Below, in pieces: positions 12,470 to 16,244 of a stretch of 16,244 nt of DNA. Under the pieces are notes generated by a model. It made no database searches. It worked only from the letters and a program-made list of their open reading frames with translations, and was not told the origin of the DNA. Source of the stretch: an uncultured Oscillospiraceae bacterium (lineage in GTDB: Bacteria > Bacillota > Clostridia > Oscillospirales > Acutalibacteraceae); the NCBI GenBank assembly GCA_900543395.1, contig UQQT01000048.1, forward strand, positions 1 to 16,244. The letters are read 5' to 3'. How positions within the stretch are numbered: the first letter of the stretch is position 1; the number at the start of each line of letters is the position of its first letter. A program made the position numbers and the translations under genes.

Positions 12470-14514
12470 AATATCTGTCTGTAATAAAGTCCGCCCGTCT
12501 TTTTTGAGGGGAGCTTTTCTCCGTTTTTGAATAATTTATAAATCTTTTCGCACGTCTCTTTTTTTTCGAATGTAAAGTAAAGAAGCGAAAAATCGAGCGC
12601 GGACAGATCCTTGTCGCCTATGTATGTCGGAAGCGAATTCAGAAGCGACGAATACTTTTTATACGAACATATTATGTAAAACGGCGTCTGATATCTGTCC
12701 TCGATTTTTGTAAGTCCGGTGCATTTTGCGCATCCGTCCTTGGTCTGTGCGGGGCAGGCTCTGAATCGCATCAACGGCATGAAACCGTACGCGAACGCGC
12801 CCTTCGGTACGCCGGAGGAGAGCCTTTTTATATTGTCCATTGATAATTCCGCAGATACGACAATGTCGCAGACTCCCATGTCCGCGTAGGCTTTTGCGGC
12901 TGCCGAATTTAAAATATTCGTATAATTCGACGCGTGAACGCGGAAATTTTCGCTTATGCAGTAGTCGATAATGCCGATATTGTCGCAGTAAACGTCGTTT
13001 ACGCCGAGAGCTTTAAGCCGGGCGAGTTTAGCCTTGACTTTTTCTTCGTCCGAAGGATAAATGAGTGCCGGAGCTTCGGCAAAAACCGTACCCGCATAGG
13101 AATTTACGATATCGGGATTTTTGAGAATTTCGTTTAAAGGAAGAATTATATCGTCGTGAAGCTTAAAATTAAAAATCTGTTCGGCGGACGTAAATCTCAT
13201 TCTTATTTTTTTGTCTCCCGAGGAAACGATACGGGTTTGTTCCGTTTCGTTATCCGCCGGTGAATCGTAGAATTTTTTAGGGGTCAAAACGGCTCTTTTT
13301 TCGTAAAGAGAGTCAAGCGCGCGCCTTCTCATGGAATTTAGCGACGACGCGGAGAGAGAAATACCGTCCGCAATATCCGCATTGAATAAATTTAAATAAA
13401 AAATCGTTCCGCCCGTTTTCGAAAAGCATTTTTTTGCAAAATCGTAATCAAGAGGCTTTGACTTGGCTTTTTCGGGAACGTCACCGTTGATTTTGACAGA
13501 ATACACGCCGTCTGAAGCCGTAACAAATGATGAATACTTATCCGCATGAAAATCTACGGAAATGCCGACGGACTGAATTTCGTCCTTATATAAAAGCGCA
13601 AGGGAGCTTAAAACGTCCTTCGCCGCGGTTACGTCGTCTTTTAATCTGTAACCGAACATGTCAAGGTTACGTCTGCCGGTATAATAACCGTCGGTAAAAC
13701 CGCTTCTTGAAAATACGCTTCTCAACGCTTCGGAATCATAGGAAAGACCGTCCATCGATTTTTTGCACGAGCTTACAGCGGCGGCAACGTACTCGGGGCG
13801 TTTCATTCTGCCCTCGATTTTAAGCGACGATACGCCGATTCCGCGAATATCGGGTATGTATTTGATAAGCGATGAATCCTTTAAAGACAGTGCGTGATTC
13901 CTGTCGTGACATTTAAAATCAAGCCTGCACGGCTGGGCGCATCTGCCCCTGTTTCCGCTCCTGCCTCCGAGCATTGACGAGAGATAGCACATTCCCGACA
14001 CGCTCATGCACAGCGCACCGTGGACGAAAACCTCCGTCTCGATTCCGTGAACTTCGCATAATGTTTTTATTTCGTCTTTCGTAAGCTCTCTGGGCGCGAC
14101 CGCACGGACGAATCCGAGTTTTTTTAATGCTTCAAGTCCCATAACGTTGTGAACCGCCGTCTGTGTGGAGGCGTGGAGTCTTAACTCGGGACAGTGCTTT
14201 TTTACGATTTCGGCTATCGCAAAATCCTGAACGATAACTCCGTCAACGCCCGCTTCAGCAATCGCTTTTACCGCGTTTTTTGCGTCAAGGTATTCGTCGT
14301 CTGTTATCAAAGTGTTTATCGCGGCGTATACCTTTACGTTCCTTGCATGAGCGTATGATACCGCCTCTTTTAAGCTTTCGGGCGTGAAATTTTCCGCCGA
14401 GCTTCGCGCGGAAAAACGGTCTAATCCGAGATAGACCGCGTCCGCAGAGTTCCGCACGGCGGATATCAGCTGTTCGTGTCCGCCCGCAGGGGCGAGAATT
14501 TCGGGATTGTTCAT
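12466..14514 (-). CDS. Peptidase U32 family protein (RlhA-like RNA hydroxylase type)
   Basis: A 682-aa protein starting with NNPEILAPAGG, the normal U32 N-terminus. The U32 signature is intact: EVFVHGALCMSVSGMCYLSS, and four cysteines C169, C176, C192 and C196 likely hold a 4Fe-4S cluster. Long U32 proteins with a C-terminal DUF3656 region include E. coli RlhA (YdcP), which hydroxylates 23S rRNA C2501. Shorter ones (TrhP/YegQ) act in tRNA uridine hydroxylation. The length fits the RlhA-like branch, but the target is not provable here. A second Cys cluster near the C-terminus (CPAQTKDGCAKC plus a later Cys) suggests another metal site. The ATG has GGAG 7 nt upstream. The stop overlaps the next gene's ATG. 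Confidence 0.92.
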   Translation of the reverse strand: MNNPEILAPAGGHEQLISAVRNSADAVYLGLDRFSARSSAENFTPESLKEAVSYAHARNVKVYAAINTLITDDEYLDAKNAVKAIAEAGVDGVIVQDFAIAEIVKKHCPELRLHASTQTAVHNVMGLEALKKLGFVRAVAPRELTKDEIKTLCEVHGIETEVFVHGALCMSVSGMCYLSSMLGGRSGNRGRCAQPCRLDFKCHDRNHALSLKDSSLIKYIPDIRGIGVSSLKIEGRMKRPEYVAAAVSSCKKSMDGLSYDSEALRSVFSRSGFTDGYYTGRRNLDMFGYRLKDDVTAAKDVLSSLALLYKDEIQSVGISVDFHADKYSSFVTASDGVYSVKINGDVPEKAKSKPLDYDFAKKCFSKTGGTIFYLNLFNADIADGISLSASSLNSMRRRALDSLYEKRAVLTPKKFYDSPADNETEQTRIVSSGDKKIRMRFTSAEQIFNFKLHDDIILPLNEILKNPDIVNSYAGTVFAEAPALIYPSDEEKVKAKLARLKALGVNDVYCDNIGIIDYCISENFRVHASNYTNILNSAAAKAYADMGVCDIVVSAELSMDNIKRLSSGVPKGAFAYGFMPLMRFRACPAQTKDGCAKCTGLTKIEDRYQTPFYIICSYKKYSSLLNSLPTYIGDKDLSALDFSLLYFTFEKKETCEKIYKLFKNGEKLPSKKTGGLYYRQIL

Positions 14515-14551
14515 GAAATTACTCCGTTTAACGTTTTAAATACATTAATAT

Positions 14552-14580
14552 AATATACCAACTTTTTATTAAAAAATCAA
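14552..14580 (-). promoter_or_regulatory. Promoter for the U32-TIGR01212 pair
   Basis: TTGATT (14575-14580), 17 bp, TATATT (14552-14557) on the minus strand, about 37 bp before the U32 ATG, inside the divergent intergenic region. Confidence 0.7.
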
Positions 14581-14595
14581 TAATCCGTTTGACGA

Positions 14596-14621
14596 AAAAC
14601 GACTTGAAAAAACGACTTGAA
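14596..14621 (+). repeat. Two perfect tandem 13-bp repeats carrying duplicated -35 boxes
   Basis: AAAACGACTTGAA occurs at 14596-14608 and again at 14609-14621. Each copy gives a TTGAAA box (14604-14609 and 14617-14622), and each has a plausible -10 exactly 17 bp downstream (TATATA at 14627-14632 and TACAAT at 14640-14645). Confidence 0.8.
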
Positions 14622-14645
14622 AACACTATATATATGTAATACAAT
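14604..14645 (+). promoter_or_regulatory. Overlapping tandem promoters for the PflA/PflX-like gene
   Basis: P1 is TTGAAA (14604-14609)-17-TATATA (14627-14632). P2 is TTGAAA (14617-14622)-17-TACAAT (14640-14645). They are offset by the 13-bp repeat period. P2 has the better -10 and would start transcription close to 14652, leaving a very short leader before the AGGTGA ribosome binding site. P1 gives a more ordinary leader. Confidence 0.65.
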
Positions 14646-14663
14646 TATGTTTAGGTGATTTGA

Positions 14664-15545
14664 ATGGAAAATATGTGTAATATATGTCCGCGCAGATGCA
14701 ATGTCGACAGAAGCGTCAAAACCGGATTCTGCGGGCAGAAAAACGTCCTGCGCGTCGCGCGTGCCGCCGCTCATTTTTGGGAGGAGCCGTGTATAAGCGG
14801 AGCGGGCGGTTCGGGCACGGTGTTTTTCAGCGGATGCAATTTAAGATGCGTTTTTTGTCAGAATTCGCAGATAAGCTCGGGCGGATTCGGCAAGGATATA
14901 AGCGTAAAAAAGCTTAAAGAAATATACGGGCGTCTTATAGATTTCGGCGTTGACAATATAAATCTTGTTACTCCGACTCATTTTGCCGACCTAATAATCG
15001 AATCGCTCGACGAGAAGCTTCCTGTTCCCGTTATATGGAACTCGGGCGGGTACGACAGTGTTGAGACGATTAAAAAATTAGACGGTAAAATCGACGTTTA
15101 TATGCCGGATTTTAAATATATGAATTCAGACACCGCAAAAAAATATTCGTCCGCGCCCGATTATCCGAAAGTCGCGGTTTCTGCGATAAAAGAAATGTTT
15201 AACCAGGTCGGGAAATGTAGTTTTGACTCCGACGGCATGATAGAAAAGGGAGTGCTTATAAGACATTTGATTCTGCCCGGAAATGTCGAAAACACACTTG
15301 ACGTTATCGATTGGGTCAGCGGTAATTTTAACAGCGGTGACGTTTTGTTCAGTCTGATGAGACAGTACACGCCCCCCGCGTTTGACACAGGATTCGAAGA
15401 GCTCTCGCACAGGGTCACGGACGAGGAGTATGAAAAATGCGAAGACTATATGTATCTTGCGGGAATCGAGGACGGATTCGTACAGGATATATCGTCCGCC
15501 GAGAGCGAATACACACCGCCGTTTAATTTAGAGGGCGTTGAGTGA
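14664..15545 (+). CDS. Radical SAM protein, PflA/PflX-like (COG1313 type)
   Basis: A 293-aa protein. An N-terminal Cys cluster (C5, C8, C12, C23 in MCNICPRRCNVD...GFCG) precedes EEPCISG and GSGTVFFSGCNLRCVFCQN, where C58, C62 and C65 form the CxxxCxxC radical SAM cluster. NLVTPTHF, VIWNSGGYDS and DVYMPDFKYM follow, as in the PflX/COG1313 branch of pyruvate formate-lyase activating-enzyme homologues. No glycyl radical enzyme gene is in the window, and this branch is generally uncharacterised, so activase activity is not assumed. The ATG has AGGTGA about 6 nt upstream. It is divergent from the U32 gene and followed by a gene with its own promoter, so it is probably monocistronic. Confidence 0.92.
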   Translation: MENMCNICPRRCNVDRSVKTGFCGQKNVLRVARAAAHFWEEPCISGAGGSGTVFFSGCNLRCVFCQNSQISSGGFGKDISVKKLKEIYGRLIDFGVDNINLVTPTHFADLIIESLDEKLPVPVIWNSGGYDSVETIKKLDGKIDVYMPDFKYMNSDTAKKYSSAPDYPKVAVSAIKEMFNQVGKCSFDSDGMIEKGVLIRHLILPGNVENTLDVIDWVSGNFNSGDVLFSLMRQYTPPAFDTGFEELSHRVTDEEYEKCEDYMYLAGIEDGFVQDISSAESEYTPPFNLEGVE

Positions 15546-15563
15546 TTTAATTTTGTAATTTTA

Positions 15564-15592
15564 TTGAATATTCAAAAAGTATGTGATAAAAT
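15564..15592 (+). promoter_or_regulatory. Promoter of the GtrA-like gene
   Basis: TTGAAT (15564-15569), 17 bp, TAAAAT (15587-15592), starting 19 bp after the upstream stop. The predicted start is near 15599, giving a short leader before the ATG at 15623. Confidence 0.75.
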
Positions 15593-15622
15593 TAGAAAAA
15601 TAAAATGAAAAGGGTTGGTTGT

Positions 15623-16162
15623 ATGTCGGAGGTTAAGGAAGAAAACAAACAGACCGAGATTCAAGAAAAATCGCAGAGCAAAAAGAACGCTTTGCAGGCG
15701 GTTAAATTTGCTCTGTTTTCGTGTTCTGCGGGAATAATTCAGCTCGGAAGCTTCACACTCATGAGCGAGGTTATCGTAAAAACGGATTTCATTCAGAATC
15801 TTATGGCGAATCACGAGACTTTCGCGAGAATCATGGAGAACGAATACGGCCCGATGTATCTTATCGCGCTGATACTCTCCGTTTTATGGAACTTTACGAT
15901 AAACAGAAAGTTTACGTTTAAGTCGGCTGCGAACATCCCGATAGCCATGTTGAAGGTTTTCGGATACTATCTTGTATTTACTCCGCTGTCGACGGTGCTC
16001 GGCAATTACTGTACGGCGAGGTTTGCGTCCGTCGGCGGAATCGATTACATAGTTCTCGTTATTACAATGCTTTGCAATATGATAACCGAATTCCTGTTCT
16101 GCAAATTTGTTGTTTACAGAAACCAGGAAAATACAGCGGTCAAAAAAGAGAAGAAAAAATAA
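15623..16162 (+). CDS. GtrA-like small polytopic membrane protein
   Basis: A 179-aa protein with about four hydrophobic segments after a charged Lys/Glu/Gln-rich N-terminal tail of some 25 residues. The second half of the first pair ends in LSVLWNFTINRKFTF, the GtrA-family signature (WNFxxNRxxTF). GtrA proteins are thought to move or present polyprenyl-linked sugars at the membrane for wall or glycan modification. No glycosyltransferase partner is in the window. The start is placed at ATG 15623 because AAAAGGG lies about 8 nt upstream. The in-frame ATG at 15605 has no ribosome binding site. The very basic C-terminus (KKEKKK) fits a cytoplasmic end. An insert with Glu/Asn residues between the first two pairs of spans makes it somewhat longer than the minimal family core. 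Confidence 0.85.
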   Translation: MSEVKEENKQTEIQEKSQSKKNALQAVKFALFSCSAGIIQLGSFTLMSEVIVKTDFIQNLMANHETFARIMENEYGPMYLIALILSVLWNFTINRKFTFKSAANIPIAMLKVFGYYLVFTPLSTVLGNYCTARFASVGGIDYIVLVITMLCNMITEFLFCKFVVYRNQENTAVKKEKKK

Positions 16163-16166
16163 AATC

Positions 16167-16194
16167 AGCGGGTTGTCCGAAAGGACAGCCCGCT
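16167..16194. terminator. Strong hairpin terminator after the GtrA-like gene
   Basis: 12-bp stem with one G-T pair (AGCGGGTTGTCC 16167-16178, GGACAGCCCGCT 16183-16194) and a GAAA tetraloop. The T-rich tail lies on the leftward side (GATTTTATTTTTT), so it best terminates transcripts arriving from the right. Rightward, the stem alone may act. The remaining 50 bases to the window edge show no identifiable gene. Confidence 0.7.
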
Positions 16195-16244
16195 CAGACT
16201 GTCGATAAAGCACCTGAACCACGCCTTAAAGACACGTTATGTTT

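Noticed and set aside
1..16244. CRISPR array, insertion sequence, rRNA or tRNA genes
   Set aside because: No regularly spaced repeats, no transposase, and no rRNA or tRNA sequence recognised on either strand.
16195..16244. Short minus-strand open frame entering from the right edge and stopping near 16195
   Set aside because: Only about 16 codons are visible with no recognisable motif, which is too little to call a gene end.

Overview
The window looks like a chromosomal segment of a low-GC Gram-positive anaerobe, probably class Clostridia (Oscillospiraceae/Ruminococcaceae-like). The reasons are a T-box leader on thrS, an RNase Y-YmdB pair, strong AGGAGG-type ribosome binding sites, frequent GTG/TTG starts, consensus-like TTGaca-17-TAtaaT promoters, and many radical-SAM/iron-sulfur enzymes. 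No species call is possible from sequence alone.

Left end (1-1912): the 3' end of a tyrosine recombinase gene is followed 24 bp later by a perfect 23-bp inverted repeat (376-398 and 611-633) bracketing 212 bp. Inside this segment a near-consensus promoter (TTGAAA-17-TATAAT) currently points leftward, away from the next gene, and a rightward terminator stands in front of that gene. The gene (659-1873) encodes a zinc-ribbon, single-pass membrane protein with a large outer part. This is the architecture of a recombinase-controlled invertible promoter ('inverton'), here apparently sequenced in the OFF orientation. It is the most interesting object in the window.

Middle left (1940-5224): a minus-strand pair encodes a calcineurin-like phosphoesterase with an unusual active-site substitution, then a GPH-type sugar/cation symporter. 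Upstream lies a gene-free stretch with a promoter, a terminator and a run of stable hairpins that may be an unassigned small RNA.

Centre (5225-7455): thrS is preceded by a full T-box leader (ACC specifier, TGGAACCG T-box, terminator) and a perfect consensus promoter. Further right (7468-11502), rny, ymdB and a family 5 solute-binding lipoprotein are read leftward in that order. A terminator-like hairpin separates rny from ymdB, and the lipoprotein start overlaps the ymdB end.

Right part (11567-16244): a peptidase-U32-type RNA hydroxylase gene is translationally coupled to a TIGR01212 radical SAM gene (minus strand). Divergent from it are a PflA/PflX-like radical SAM gene with an apparently duplicated promoter and a GtrA-like membrane protein with its own promoter and terminator. 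Most of the window is ordinary housekeeping content. The novelty lies in the inverton, the unassigned RNA-like stretch and a few odd residues and signals.
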